The position numbers and the translations under genes are program-made. A stretch of DNA of 64,000 nt. It comes from Actinomycetota bacterium (GTDB lineage: Bacteria > Actinomycetota > Actinomycetes > Propionibacteriales > Propionibacteriaceae). The notes under the pieces were generated by a model that made no database searches, was not told the DNA's origin, and saw only the letters and a program-made list of their open reading frames with translations. The stretch's first letter is position 1; each line of letters starts with the position of its first letter. Of the stretch, positions 1-9,208 are shown piece after piece. The stretch lies in assembly GCA_020161015.1 (NCBI GenBank), contig JAIUOT010000011.1, positions 1 to 64,000 on the forward strand, written 5' to 3'.

Positions 1-2
1 CC

Positions 3-122
3 TTCACCACCAACCAGCAACGACGTGACGCGCTTGCCCCCTGGCTCGAGCAGTACAACACTCAACGCCGTCACACCGCACTCGGAGGCCAACCCCCGAT
101 CAGCCGACTGTCACCAACCTGA
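3..122 (+). pseudogene. C-terminal end of an IS481-like transposase (cut by window edge)
   Basis: An open frame enters from the left edge and stops at 120-122, giving 39 residues. They include WLEQYNTQRRHTALGG followed by QPPISRL, the usual end of the rve integrase-core domain of IS481-family transposases (tryptophan, then YN..R.H..LGG.PP..R). Only the last part of the catalytic domain is visible, so I cannot say whether the gene is intact to the left. It lies 33 bp from the end of the convergent ABC exporter gene, so the IS end should fall near 123-155. Confidence 0.7.
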
Positions 123-155
123 TGGCCGAGTACACCTAGCCGCGGCCGCCCGGGG

Positions 156-2078
156 TCAGGCGGCGTCCTCCTCGGTGATCGCGGCGGCGAACTGCGCCTG
201 GTACAGGTCATAGTAGGCGCCGCGGGCGGCGAGCAGGCCGGCGTGGCTGCCCTGCTCGACGATCGCGCCGTCCTCCATCACCAGGATCACGTCGGCGTCG
301 CGGATCGTGGAGAGCCGGTGCGCGATGACGAACGAGGTGCGGTCGGCGCGCAGCTTCTTCATCGCACGCTGCACCAGCAGCTCGGTGCGGGTGTCGACCG
401 AAGAGGTGGCCTCGTCCAGGATCAGCAGCGTCGGGTCGCTCAGGAACGCCCGCGCGATCGTGATCAGCTGCTTCTCCCCGGCCGACAGGTTGGACGCCTC
501 CTCGTTGATCAGCGTGTCGTAGCCGTCCGGCAGCGAGTGCACGAACCGGTCGACGTAGGTGGCCCTGGCCGCGGCCAGGATCTCCTCCTCCGTGGCGCCC
601 TCCTTGCCGTAGGCGATGTTGTCGCGGATCGTCCCGCCGAACAGCCAGGTGTCCTGGAGGACCATGCCGATCTGGTCACGGAGCGCCCTGCGGGGCACGG
701 ACGCGATGTCGGTGCCGTCGAGGGTGATCCGCCCGGCCTGGAGGTCGTAGAACCGCAGCACCAGGTTCACCAGCGTGGTCTTGCCCGCGCCCGTGGGGCC
801 GACGATCGCCACCGTCGCGCCGGGCTCCGCCACCAGCGACAGGTCGGTGATCAGCGGACGCTCGGGGGTGTAGCTGAAGTCGACGTGCTCGAACTCCACC
901 CGCCCGCGCGCCGGCTCCGGCAGGCTGCCGGCCTGGTCGGGGGACTCCTCCTCGGCGTCCAGCACCTCGAACACGCGCTCGGCCGAGGCGACGCCGGACT
1001 GCAGCAGGTTCGCCATCGACGCCAGCGACGTGATCGGCTGGGTGAACATCCGGCTGTACTGGATGAAGGCCTGCACCCCGCCGATGGTCAGCGTGCCGCC
1101 GGTCACCATCAGGCCACCGACGACGGCGATGACCACGTAGTTGAGGTTCCCGACGAAGAACATCACCGGCATGATGATCCCGGAGATGAACTGGGCACCG
1201 AAGGACGCGTCGAACAACTCGGCGTTCTTGGCCCGGAACTGCTCGGCGACCTCGCGGCGCCGGCCGAACACCGTCACGAGGTCGTGGCCGGAGTAGGCCT
1301 CCTCGATCTGGCTGTTCAGCTCGCCGGTCGACTTCCACGTCCGGGCGAACAGCTTCTGCGAGCGCTTGCCGATCACCATCGTCACGCCGAGGGCGATCGG
1401 GATCGTCACCAGGGCCACCAGCGCCAGCACCCAGGAGACGTAGAACATCATCACCAGCACCCCGATCAGGGTGAACAGGTTGGTGAGGATCTGGGAGAGC
1501 GTCTGCTGCAGCGACTGCGAGACGTTGTCGACGTCGTTGGTCACGCGGCTGAGCAGCTCGCCCCTGGGCTGGCCGTCGAAGTACTTCAGCGGCAGCCGGG
1601 TGATCTTGTCGCTGACCTGCTGGCGCATCCGGTACACCGAGCGCTGCACGATGGCGTTGATGATGAAGCCCGACAGCCACGACAGCAGGAAGAACACGAC
1701 GTAGACGGCCAGGGCCAGGAGCAGCACCCGTCCGACGGCGCCGAAGTCGATCGGGGTGCGGTTCACCACGGTCGCGTCGTAGATCAGGTTCGTGGCCTGG
1801 CCGAGGATCACCGGGCCGACCGCGTTGCCGACCGTCGCCACGATCACCATGGCGACGACCGCGACGATCTGCGGCAGCTCGGGACGCAGGTGGCCGAGAA
1901 GGCGCTTCATGGACGGGCCGAACGACACGGCCTTCTCGCCGGTCCCGACGCCGTGGCCCATCGGGCCACCGCCGCGCTGCTGCGGCGCGTACTTCGGGCG
2001 CGCGTTCGCCTTCACGGGCGCGGGCGCCCCGCCGGTGCTGCTCACGGCCGTCTCCCCCTTGCTTGTCGGAGTGCTCAT
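156..2078 (-). CDS. ABC exporter subunit, membrane plus ATPase domains (canonical half)
   Basis: A 640-residue half-transporter of the multidrug/lipid exporter type: a Pro/Gly-rich cytoplasmic N-terminus of about 60 residues, a six-helix membrane domain, then an ATPase domain with Walker A GPTGAGKTT, signature LSAGEKQ and Walker B LLILDEATS with the catalytic Glu. The start at 2078 overlaps the stop of the upstream exporter gene as ATGA, so the two are translationally coupled. Its partner has a degenerate Walker B, as is typical of heterodimeric exporters with one active ATPase site. The substrate cannot be told from the sequence. The adjacent TetR gene suggests drug- or metabolite-induced expression. 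Confidence 0.93.
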   Translation of the reverse strand: MSTPTSKGETAVSSTGGAPAPVKANARPKYAPQQRGGGPMGHGVGTGEKAVSFGPSMKRLLGHLRPELPQIVAVVAMVIVATVGNAVGPVILGQATNLIYDATVVNRTPIDFGAVGRVLLLALAVYVVFFLLSWLSGFIINAIVQRSVYRMRQQVSDKITRLPLKYFDGQPRGELLSRVTNDVDNVSQSLQQTLSQILTNLFTLIGVLVMMFYVSWVLALVALVTIPIALGVTMVIGKRSQKLFARTWKSTGELNSQIEEAYSGHDLVTVFGRRREVAEQFRAKNAELFDASFGAQFISGIIMPVMFFVGNLNYVVIAVVGGLMVTGGTLTIGGVQAFIQYSRMFTQPITSLASMANLLQSGVASAERVFEVLDAEEESPDQAGSLPEPARGRVEFEHVDFSYTPERPLITDLSLVAEPGATVAIVGPTGAGKTTLVNLVLRFYDLQAGRITLDGTDIASVPRRALRDQIGMVLQDTWLFGGTIRDNIAYGKEGATEEEILAAARATYVDRFVHSLPDGYDTLINEEASNLSAGEKQLITIARAFLSDPTLLILDEATSSVDTRTELLVQRAMKKLRADRTSFVIAHRLSTIRDADVILVMEDGAIVEQGSHAGLLAARGAYYDLYQAQFAAAITEEDAA

Positions 2079-3808
2079 GCGGCCACCTCCTCGGCCTGGA
2101 ACTGGCTCTCGACGATCTCGGCGTACGTCGGGCACGTGGCCAGCAGGTGGTCATGGGTGCCAATGCCGACGATCCGGCCGTCCTCGAGGACGATGATCTG
2201 CTCGGCGTTGCGGATCGTGGACACCCGCTGGGCGACGACCACGACGGCCGCGTCGGCGGTCTCGTCCACCAGCGCGGCGCGCAGGGCGGCGTCGGTGGCC
2301 ACGTCGAGCGCGGAGAACGAGTCGTCGAAGACGTAGATCTCGGGACGGCGCACGAGCGCCCGGGCGATCGCCAGCCGCTGCCGCTGCCCGCCGGAGACGT
2401 TCGTGCCTCCCTGGCTGATCGGCGACTCCAGTCCGTCCGGCATCCGTTCGACGAAGTCCCTGGCCTGCGCCACCTCCAGCGCGTGCCACAGCTCCTCGTC
2501 CGTGGCGTCGGGGTTGCCGAGCCGCAGGTTGGACGCGACCGTCCCGCTGAACAGGTACGGACGCTGCGGCACCAGCCCGATGCGTCCCCACAGCAGGTCC
2601 GGGTCGAGCTCGCGCACGTCCACCCCGTCGACCATCACGGCGCCGGACGTGGCGTCGAACAGCCGGGGGATGAGGTTCACCAGCGTGGTCTTGCCGGCTC
2701 CTGTGGAGCCGATGATCGCCGTCGTCGCGCCCGGTCGCACGGTGAACGACACCCCGTCGAGCACCGGGTGGTCGGCGCCGGGGTAGGCGAAGCTGACGTC
2801 GTCGAAGGCGAGCTCGCCGTGGCGGGTGACCGTGGTCACCGGCCGGGCCGGGGGCACCACGGAGGACGAGGTGTCGAGGACAGCGCCGATCCGCTCCGCC
2901 GAGACGGCGGCACGCGGGGCGATCATGATCATGATCGTCGACATCATCACGCTCATCAGGATCTGTGCGAGGTAGGCCAGGTATGCCGTGAGCTGGCCCA
3001 CCTGGAGCTGGCCCTCCGCGATCCGGAAGGCGCCGAACCAGATCACGGCGATGCTGGACAGGTTCATCACGAAGAACACCGCGGGGAACATCGTCATCAT
3101 CCGGCGGCCGACCCGGGTGGCGGTGTCGGCGAGCTCGTGGTTGGCCCGGTCGAACCGCGCGGCCTCGGTCGGCTCGCGGACGAACGCCCGGATCACCCGC
3201 AGGCCGGAGATCTGCTCGCGCAGCACCCGGTTGAGGGTGTCGATCCGCACCTGCATCGACTTGAACAGCGGCGTCATCTGCACGATCAGGATGCCGATGA
3301 TCGTGCCGAGCACGATCACGGCGACCAGGATCAGCCAGCTCAGCCCGACGTCCTCGCGCAGCGCCATGAACACGCCGCCGACCATCATCAGCGGGGCGCT
3401 GACGATCAACGTCGCGGTCATCAGCACCAGCATCTGGAGCTGCTGCACGTCGTTGGTGTTGCGGGTGATCAGGCTCGGGGCGCCGAACTGGTTCACCTCA
3501 CGGGAGGAGAACGACAAGGCGTTGTCGAAGATCGCCTGGCGCAGGTCGCGGCCGAACGCCATGGCCGCGCGGGCACCGAACCAGGTGGCGCCCACCTGGC
3601 CGACGATCTGGAGCAGCGACACCGCGAGCATCACGCCACCGAGCGACCAGATGTGGCCGGTGTCACCGGTGGCGACGCCGTCGTCGATGATCGAGGCGTT
3701 CAGGCTCGGCAGGAACAGCGCCGCCGTCGACTGCAGCAACTGCAGGACGACCACGGCGACGAGGAGGGGGACATAGGGGCGCAGGAAGCGCGCCAGCAGG
3801 CGGATCAT
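2075..3808 (-). CDS. ABC exporter subunit, membrane plus ATPase domains (degenerate half)
   Basis: A 577-residue half-transporter with an N-terminal six-helix membrane domain and a C-terminal ATPase domain. Walker A is GSTGAGKTT and the signature is VSGGQRQ, but Walker B reads YVFDDSFSALD: the catalytic Glu after the Walker Asp is Asp. This is the pattern of the non-hydrolysing site in heterodimeric exporters such as BmrCD or TM287/288. It is coupled by 4-bp overlaps to the TetR gene upstream and to the canonical half-transporter downstream, so the order is regulator, degenerate half, canonical half. I infer that the pair forms one heterodimeric efflux pump in the cytoplasmic membrane. Confidence 0.93.
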   Translation of the reverse strand: MIRLLARFLRPYVPLLVAVVVLQLLQSTAALFLPSLNASIIDDGVATGDTGHIWSLGGVMLAVSLLQIVGQVGATWFGARAAMAFGRDLRQAIFDNALSFSSREVNQFGAPSLITRNTNDVQQLQMLVLMTATLIVSAPLMMVGGVFMALREDVGLSWLILVAVIVLGTIIGILIVQMTPLFKSMQVRIDTLNRVLREQISGLRVIRAFVREPTEAARFDRANHELADTATRVGRRMMTMFPAVFFVMNLSSIAVIWFGAFRIAEGQLQVGQLTAYLAYLAQILMSVMMSTIMIMIAPRAAVSAERIGAVLDTSSSVVPPARPVTTVTRHGELAFDDVSFAYPGADHPVLDGVSFTVRPGATTAIIGSTGAGKTTLVNLIPRLFDATSGAVMVDGVDVRELDPDLLWGRIGLVPQRPYLFSGTVASNLRLGNPDATDEELWHALEVAQARDFVERMPDGLESPISQGGTNVSGGQRQRLAIARALVRRPEIYVFDDSFSALDVATDAALRAALVDETADAAVVVVAQRVSTIRNAEQIIVLEDGRIVGIGTHDHLLATCPTYAEIVESQFQAEEVAA

Positions 3809-4407
3809 GAATCTCCTTTGGCGATGCCGTGCAGGACGACGTCGGCGAGTTCTCCTGGAGGGCTGGGGGTTTCCCCGTCGGTGATGGCGAGCCCGGCGAA
3901 GGACACCGCGGCGAGCACGCGGGCGGCGACCGGGACAGGTACGGCGAGCACGTCGGCGTACGGCTCGAGGGCGTCGCTGACGGCGTTCATCATCAGCGAC
4001 TTGTTGTCCCCGCGGTTCGGCCAGGGACGGCGGTGGTGGTCTCCGGCCGGCGGCACCGGCGGGCCGTCCTGGCCCCGGGCGAAGTGGGCGAACAGCGAGC
4101 GGGTGCGGTGCAACTCGTCGCCGAGGACCTCGAGGACGGCGGCCACGCGCTCGGTGAGCGACTGGGTGGCCGGCAGGCCGGCGAGCCGCGCGATCGCCGC
4201 GTCGGGACGCAGGGCCGCGTGGATGGTCGCGTGGATGAGGTCGCTCTTGGTCTCGAACGCGCGGAAGATCGTGCCCTCCGCGACGCCGGCGGCCTGCGCG
4301 ATCTCGCGCGTGCTGAGCTCCGGCCCCTGCTCCAGCAGCAGCGGCAGGGTGGCCTCGATGATGTCGCGCCGGCGTTCCTCCGGGGTCATCGGGGCAGCTC
4401 TCCTCAT
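3805..4407 (-). CDS. TetR-family repressor of the ABC exporter
   Basis: A 200-residue regulator with an N-terminal TetR helix-turn-helix (STREIAQAAGVAEGTIFRAF) and a variable C-terminal ligand domain. It is the first gene of the exporter operon. The ATG at 4407 lies exactly 7 nt after a TAGACT box (4415-4420, minus strand), the arrangement of a leaderless actinobacterial transcript. An alternative ATG at 4389 has an AGGAGA Shine-Dalgarno 9 nt upstream and would give 194 residues. A palindrome at 4423-4440 lies just upstream of the -10 box, so autorepression is likely. The ligand is unknown. Confidence 0.88.
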   Translation of the reverse strand: MRRAAPMTPEERRRDIIEATLPLLLEQGPELSTREIAQAAGVAEGTIFRAFETKSDLIHATIHAALRPDAAIARLAGLPATQSLTERVAAVLEVLGDELHRTRSLFAHFARGQDGPPVPPAGDHHRRPWPNRGDNKSLMMNAVSDALEPYADVLAVPVPVAARVLAAVSFAGLAITDGETPSPPGELADVVLHGIAKGDS

Positions 4408-4422
4408 GGCAGGGAGTCTAAG

Positions 4423-4440
4423 TGAGTGAGTGCTCACTCA
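4423..4440. promoter_or_regulatory. Probable TetR operator
   Basis: A perfect inverted repeat, TGAGTGAG-TG-CTCACTCA, lies 3 bp upstream of the TAGACT -10 box of the TetR/ABC operon, over the region where the -35 should be. Size and position fit autorepression by the adjacent TetR protein. The divergent S9 peptidase promoter is about 140 bp away, so shared control is less likely. Confidence 0.75.
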
Positions 4441-4579
4441 TCAAGTCACCGGTGGTGGGGCACGCAATTCTGCGGCCCCCGGCTGCCGGCCATCGGCCCG
4501 GACGGGGTCCCGGACGCGCGGGAATTCATGCTGTGACGATTCACAGGCCGCAGGGGGAGGACCGCTGCCGCAAAGGGTT

Positions 4580-4585
4580 TAGGCT
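4580..4585 (+). promoter_or_regulatory. -10 box of a leaderless transcript (S9 peptidase)
   Basis: TAGGCT is followed by 7 nt and then the GTG at 4593. No convincing Shine-Dalgarno precedes that GTG, so transcription probably starts at the start codon itself. Confidence 0.5.
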
Positions 4586-4592
4586 GCCGTCC

Positions 4593-6545
4593 GTGCGAGC
4601 CGAAAACCTACCCCTGCTCACTCTTGTGTCCGCACCCGCCGTCCACCCCGACGGCAGCCATGCGGTCGTCTCGGCCACCCGGCCGGACTTCGACGCGGAC
4701 GCCTACGTCGGCCAGCTCTGGCGGGTACCCCTCGCCGGCGGTGCGCCGCTGCGGATCACCCGGGGCTTCCGGGACACGAACCCGAAGTTCTCCCCGGACG
4801 GACGCCTGCTCGGCTTCCTCCGCGCCGCGCAGGGCGAGCCGGCCCAGCTGGCCGTCGTCGCGGCCGGCGGCGGTGAGCCGATGGTCGTCACCGACGCGAA
4901 GCTCGGCGTCCGCGACTTCGCCTTCAGCCCGGACGGCACCCGGCTCGCGTTCACCGCCAAGGTGCCCGAGCCTGGTCGCTACGGCACGGTGGACGGGGTC
5001 GCCGCCAGCGCGGAGGACCCGCGCCGGATCACGCTGCTCCAGTACAAGCACAACGGCACCGGCTACCTCTCCGACCAGCGTGCGCACCTGTTCGTGCTCG
5101 ACGTGCCCGACCCGCACGCCGAGCCGGCGGTCCGCCCGGTCGGCCGCGCCGCCGTAGGGCGCGAGCCGTTCTCCGCCGTCCCGGTCGCCCGGCAGCTGTC
5201 GGACGGCGACGCCGACCACCAGTCGCCGGTGTGGGACGGGGACGCCGTCCTCGTCGTCGCCGCCCGCCACGACGGTCGCGACGCCGACCTGCGCCAGGAC
5301 GTGTACCGCTTCGCGCTCGACGGCGGGGAGCCGGTGCGCCTCACCGACTCCGGCCTCGGCGACAGCGCGACGGGCTCGGTCGTGGTCGCGGGCGACCACG
5401 TGTTCTACGTCGGCGGCCACACCGGCACCGGCCGGGAGTTCTTCGGCGACAACCCCGGGGTGTTCGCCGTACCGCGCTCGGGCGGCGAGGCCCGGCGCCT
5501 CACCGACGTCGAGACCGTGTACGCCGCAGACCTGGTCGCCGACGGCGACGGCGTCCTCGCCATCGACCTGGTGCGCGGCTCCGGGCAGGTGATCCGGGTG
5601 GACGCCACCGGCGAGGTCCGGCGCTGGCGACTGCCCGGCTCCGCGATCGCGGCCGGCAGCGGCGGCGGCGCGCGGGTGGCGGTGATGGCCCGCCCGGACA
5701 GCCCCGGCGAGGTCGTCCTGCTGGACGCCCCCGAGCCCGCCCTCACCGACTTCGCTGCGGCCCTGCGCGCCGCGTCCGCCCCGGTGCCACCCGTCGAGCT
5801 CGAGGCGAGCTCCCCGGACGGCTACCCGGTGCACGGGTGGGTCTTCCGCCCCGAGGGCGAGGGCCCCCACCCGGTGCTGCTGATGATCCACGGCGGCCCG
5901 TTCGCCGCCTACGGCCCGTCCTTCTTCGACGAGGCGCAGGTGTACGCCGGTGCCGGCTACGCCGTGGTGATGTGCAACCCGCGCGGCTCCGCCGGCTACG
6001 GGCAGGCCCATGCCAAGGCGATCGAGAAGGCCTTCGGCGACCGCGACATGGTGGACGTGCTGGCCTTCCTCGAGCACGCGCTGGCCACGGTCCCCGGGCT
6101 CGACCCGGCGCGGGTGGGCGTGATGGGCGGCTCCTACGGCGGGTACCTGAGTGCCTGGCTGATCGCGCACGAGCACCGCTTCGCCGCGGCGATCGTGGAG
6201 CGGGGCTACCTCGACCCGTCCTCGTTCCCCGGCTCGTCCGACATCGGCTGGTTCTTCCCCGCGGCCTGCCACGGCGACGCCGCGGCGATGGTGGCGCAGT
6301 CGCCGCTGGCCCTGGTCGGCCAGGTGCGGACGCCGACGCTGGTGATCCACTCCGAGCAGGACCTGCGCTGCCCGATCGGGCAGGCGGAGCGCTACTACGC
6401 GGAGCTGAAGCTGCGGGGGGTCGAGACCGAGCTGCTGGTGTTCCCCGGCGAGAACCACGAGCTGTCGCGCTCGGGCACCCCGCACCACCGGCGGGCGCGG
6501 TTCGAGCACATCCTCGCCTGGTGGGCGCGCCACCTCCCGGTGTAG
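4593..6545 (+). CDS. S9 family (prolyl-oligopeptidase/acylaminoacyl-type) serine peptidase
   Basis: A 650-residue cytoplasmic peptidase: an N-terminal beta-propeller of WD40-like/TolB-like blades (repeated FSPDG segments), then a C-terminal alpha/beta-hydrolase domain. The nucleophile is in GGSYGGY (Ser514). The Asp is in HSEQDLRCP and the His in GENHELSR, completing the triad. No signal peptide is visible. I chose the GTG at 4593 because the coding pattern starts there and it sits 7 nt after a TAGGCT box. An open frame reaches back to 4422, but that stretch overlaps the TetR operator and looks non-coding. The likely role is cleavage of short peptides. Confidence 0.92.
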   Translation: MRAENLPLLTLVSAPAVHPDGSHAVVSATRPDFDADAYVGQLWRVPLAGGAPLRITRGFRDTNPKFSPDGRLLGFLRAAQGEPAQLAVVAAGGGEPMVVTDAKLGVRDFAFSPDGTRLAFTAKVPEPGRYGTVDGVAASAEDPRRITLLQYKHNGTGYLSDQRAHLFVLDVPDPHAEPAVRPVGRAAVGREPFSAVPVARQLSDGDADHQSPVWDGDAVLVVAARHDGRDADLRQDVYRFALDGGEPVRLTDSGLGDSATGSVVVAGDHVFYVGGHTGTGREFFGDNPGVFAVPRSGGEARRLTDVETVYAADLVADGDGVLAIDLVRGSGQVIRVDATGEVRRWRLPGSAIAAGSGGGARVAVMARPDSPGEVVLLDAPEPALTDFAAALRAASAPVPPVELEASSPDGYPVHGWVFRPEGEGPHPVLLMIHGGPFAAYGPSFFDEAQVYAGAGYAVVMCNPRGSAGYGQAHAKAIEKAFGDRDMVDVLAFLEHALATVPGLDPARVGVMGGSYGGYLSAWLIAHEHRFAAAIVERGYLDPSSFPGSSDIGWFFPAACHGDAAAMVAQSPLALVGQVRTPTLVIHSEQDLRCPIGQAERYYAELKLRGVETELLVFPGENHELSRSGTPHHRRARFEHILAWWARHLPV

Positions 6546-6590
6546 TCCCGCGCGGACGGGGACGGTGGGGGCGGCCGGTGCAGGAGTCGG

Positions 6591-6596
6591 TACCCT
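6591..6596 (+). promoter_or_regulatory. -10 box of a leaderless transcript (lysS)
   Basis: TACCCT is followed by 7 nt and then the GTG at 6604. There is no Shine-Dalgarno in the gap. The geometry matches the peptidase gene just upstream. Confidence 0.5.
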
Positions 6597-6603
6597 AATC
6601 CGC

Positions 6604-8115
6604 GTGATCGAGCCGAATGCTGTCCCCTCGTCGTTGTCCGAGCAGGAGCAGGTGCGCCACGACAAGCGGGCGCGGCTGCTGGCCGACGGCGTCGCGCCGT
6701 ACCCGATCACCGTCCCGCGCACCCACAGCGCTGCCCAGGTGCACGCCGGCTGGGGGCACCTGGAGGCGAGCGAGGAGACCACGGACGTCGTCAGCGTGAG
6801 CGGACGGGTGGTCTTCGTCCGCAACACCGGCAAGCTGTGCTTCGCCACGGTCCAGGACGGGTTCACCCAGTCCGACTCCGGCGTCCGCCTCCAGGTGATG
6901 CTGTCGCTGGCCGAGGTCGGAGAGGCGTCGCTGGAGGCGTGGAAGTCCGATGTCGACCTCGGCGACTTCGTCTCTGTGACCGGCCGGGTGATCTCCTCCC
7001 GCCGGGGCGAGCTGTCCGTGCTCGCGACGTCCTGGGTCCTGGCCAGCAAGGCGCTGCGTCCCCTGCCCACCCTGCACAAGGAGCTGGGCGAGGAGACCCG
7101 GGTGCGGCAGCGCTACGCCGATCTCGTCGCGCGCCCGGAGGCCAGGGACATGGTGCGCGCCCGCGCGGCCGTCACACGCAGCATCCGCGAGACCCTGCAC
7201 GGCGACGGCTACCTCGAGATCGAGACACCGGTGCTGCAGCTGGTGCACGGCGGCGCGGCGGCCCGTCCGTTCCGCACCCACCTGAACGCCTTCGACATCG
7301 ACATGACGATGCGTATCGCGCTCGAGCTGTTCCTGAAGCGGGCGATGGTCGGCGGTGCCGACCGCGTGTACGAGATCGGGCGCATCTTCCGCAACGAGGG
7401 CATCGACTCCTCGCACTCGGCGGAGTTCACCATGCTCGAGGCCTACCAGGCCTGGGGCGACCAGTTCAGCATCGCCGAGATGACCCGCCGCCTCGTCCAG
7501 AACGCCGCGGACGCCGCCCTCGGCACCCGGGTGATCGACACCCCGGCGGGGCAGATCGACCTCGACGGGGAGTGGGAGTGGAAGCCGGTCTACCCGACGC
7601 TGTCCGCGACCGTCGGTGAGGAGATCACGCCCGACACCGACGCGTCGGTGCTGCGCAGGCTCGCCGAGGCGCACGGCGTCGAGCACGACCCGGCCTGGCC
7701 CGCGCAGAAGCTGGTCATGGAACTGTTCGGCGAGCTCGTCGAGCCCGGGCTCCTCCAGCCGACCTTCGTCTGCGACTACCCGCCGATCGCCCAGCCGCTC
7801 GCCCGCCAGCACCGCAGCGAGCCGAACCTGATCGAGGCGTGGGACCTGATCATCGGCGGCGTCGAGCGCGGCACGGGCTTCTCGGAGCTGATCGACCCGG
7901 TGATCCAGCGCGAGCGGCTGGTGGCCCAGTCGCTCAAGGCCGCGGCCGGCGACCTGGAGGCCATGCAGCTGGACGAGGACTTCCTCGCAGCCCTCGAGTT
8001 CGGCGCGCCGCCGATGGGCGGCATGGGCCTGGGCATGGACCGGCTGATGATGCTGCTCACCGGTCACGGCATCCGGGAGACGATCCTCTTCCCGCTGCTG
8101 AAGCCCCAGGGCTGA
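6604..8115 (+). CDS. lysS: Lysine--tRNA ligase (class II)
   Basis: A 503-residue class II lysyl-tRNA synthetase. An N-terminal OB-fold anticodon-binding domain (about residues 55-160) precedes the catalytic core. Motif 2 is FRNEG followed by HSAEFTMLEAY. Motif 3 is GLGMDRLMMLL near the C-terminus. It charges tRNA-Lys with lysine in the cytoplasm. The GTG at 6604 is preferred because it lies 7 nt after TACCCT and matches the usual N-terminus. The open frame extends 13 codons further upstream without support. The stop is 13 bp from the convergent crgA stop. Confidence 0.93.
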   Translation: MIEPNAVPSSLSEQEQVRHDKRARLLADGVAPYPITVPRTHSAAQVHAGWGHLEASEETTDVVSVSGRVVFVRNTGKLCFATVQDGFTQSDSGVRLQVMLSLAEVGEASLEAWKSDVDLGDFVSVTGRVISSRRGELSVLATSWVLASKALRPLPTLHKELGEETRVRQRYADLVARPEARDMVRARAAVTRSIRETLHGDGYLEIETPVLQLVHGGAAARPFRTHLNAFDIDMTMRIALELFLKRAMVGGADRVYEIGRIFRNEGIDSSHSAEFTMLEAYQAWGDQFSIAEMTRRLVQNAADAALGTRVIDTPAGQIDLDGEWEWKPVYPTLSATVGEEITPDTDASVLRRLAEAHGVEHDPAWPAQKLVMELFGELVEPGLLQPTFVCDYPPIAQPLARQHRSEPNLIEAWDLIIGGVERGTGFSELIDPVIQRERLVAQSLKAAAGDLEAMQLDEDFLAALEFGAPPMGGMGLGMDRLMMLLTGHGIRETILFPLLKPQG

Positions 8116-8128
8116 CGGGGCGGGCCGG

Positions 8129-8428
8129 CTACTTCCAGAGCGTGGCCAGCGCGAACGCGCCGGCCATCAGGCCCATGCCGATCAGCACGTTCCACGCGCC
8201 GAGGTCGGTCAGCAGCGGCACGGTGATGCCCACCGATGCGGTGATGTAGTACACGACCAGCCACAGGACGCCGAGCAGGCCGACGGTGATGAACGTCGGC
8301 GGAACCCACTGGCGGCTGCCGGGCGCGGCGACGGTGCGGTCGCGATCGCTGCGCTGCTGCGCGAGCTGCGTCCGGTCGGCTGCCTTCTTCTTCTCGGCAG
8401 CGGCCTTGCGAACCTTCGACTCGGGCAC
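8129..8428 (-). CDS. crgA: Cell division protein CrgA
   Basis: A 99-residue membrane protein: a charged N-terminus rich in Lys and Arg, then two transmembrane helices separated by a short loop (FITVGLLGVLWLVVYYI and VLIGMGLMAGAFALATLW). This matches CrgA, the small actinobacterial FtsZ-ring and septal peptidoglycan factor. The GTG start at 8428 has AGGAG 5 nt upstream. Its position next to trpG and pknB is the classical actinobacterial gene order (Rv0011c-Rv0014c in Mycobacterium tuberculosis), which supports the identification. Confidence 0.93.
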   Translation of the reverse strand: MPESKVRKAAAEKKKAADRTQLAQQRSDRDRTVAAPGSRQWVPPTFITVGLLGVLWLVVYYITASVGITVPLLTDLGAWNVLIGMGLMAGAFALATLWK

Positions 8429-8557
8429 GGTAACTCCTGACTCACCTCGTGACCGCACAAGGATAACCGACAATGCCGCGGGCTCCCGTCGGCCCGTCGT
8501 GCCCGCCGTCCGGCGACGGGCGAGAGCCCCGTCCCGGCGGTGGGGGAGAATGGACGC

Positions 8558-9190
8558 ATGGCGCGGATCCTGGTGGTCGACAACTACGACTCGTTCGTCT
8601 ACAACCTCGTGCAGTACCTCGGCCAGATCGGGGCGGAGGTCGAGGTGTGGCGCAACGACGACCCGCGGTTCGCCGAGCCCGGCTGGAACGAGGCGTTCGA
8701 CGGGATCCTGCTCTCCCCCGGCCCGGGGACGCCCGAGGAGGCCGGGGTGTGCATCGACGTCGTGCGTACGATCGGCGGCCGGACGCCCATCTTCGGCGTC
8801 TGCCTGGGCCTGCAGTCGATGTCGGTCGCCTTCGGCGGCGTGGTGAACCGGGCGCCGGAACTCCTGCACGGGAAGACCTCGCTGGTGCACCACGACGGAC
8901 GCGGCGTCTTCGCGGGCCTGCCCAACCCGTTCACGGCCACGCGCTACCACTCCCTGGCCCTCGATCCGGCCACCGTGCCCGACGTGCTGGAGGTCAGCGC
9001 CACCACGGACTCCGGCGTGATCATGGCCGTGCGGCACCGCGAACTCCCGATCGAGAGCGTGCAGTTCCACCCCGAGTCGGTGCTCACCGAGGGCGGCTAC
9101 CAGATGCTGGCGAACTGGCTGGTCGCCTGCGGGGACGCCGACGCCCCCCGTCGTGCGGAGGGCCTCAGCCCTCTGATGGCCGCCCGCTGA
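8558..9190 (+). CDS. trpG: Class I glutamine amidotransferase (anthranilate/aminodeoxychorismate synthase component II)
   Basis: A 210-residue TrpG/PabA-type glutaminase. It starts VVDNYDSFVYN, has the oxyanion segment LSPGPGTPEEAG, the nucleophile Cys in GVCLGLQ, and the His-Glu pair in VQFHPESVLTEGG. It releases ammonia from glutamine for a chorismate-using partner, either TrpE (tryptophan) or PabB (folate), and may serve both. No partner gene is adjacent. It lies between crgA and pknB, as in other actinobacteria, where the gene is usually called trpG. The ATG at 8558 is preferred over an upstream in-frame ATG because the family N-terminus begins there. Confidence 0.9.
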   Translation: MARILVVDNYDSFVYNLVQYLGQIGAEVEVWRNDDPRFAEPGWNEAFDGILLSPGPGTPEEAGVCIDVVRTIGGRTPIFGVCLGLQSMSVAFGGVVNRAPELLHGKTSLVHHDGRGVFAGLPNPFTATRYHSLALDPATVPDVLEVSATTDSGVIMAVRHRELPIESVQFHPESVLTEGGYQMLANWLVACGDADAPRRAEGLSPLMAAR

Positions 9191-9208
9191 GGCCGCGCCG
9201 TCGCCCCG

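Noticed and set aside
243-2336. 697-codon plus-strand open frame opposite the ABC exporter genes
   Set aside because: It is antisense to two clear ABC exporter genes, its product is a low-complexity Arg/His/Gln-rich string, and it has no domain. Long antisense frames are expected in such GC-rich DNA.
2063-4429. 788-codon plus-strand open frame over the second ABC gene and the TetR gene
   Set aside because: Same artefact: it runs through two real genes and a palindromic operator and shows no family features.
4608-7079. 823-codon minus-strand open frame over the S9 peptidase and lysS
   Set aside because: It is opposite two strongly conserved genes and has a biased composition with no motif.
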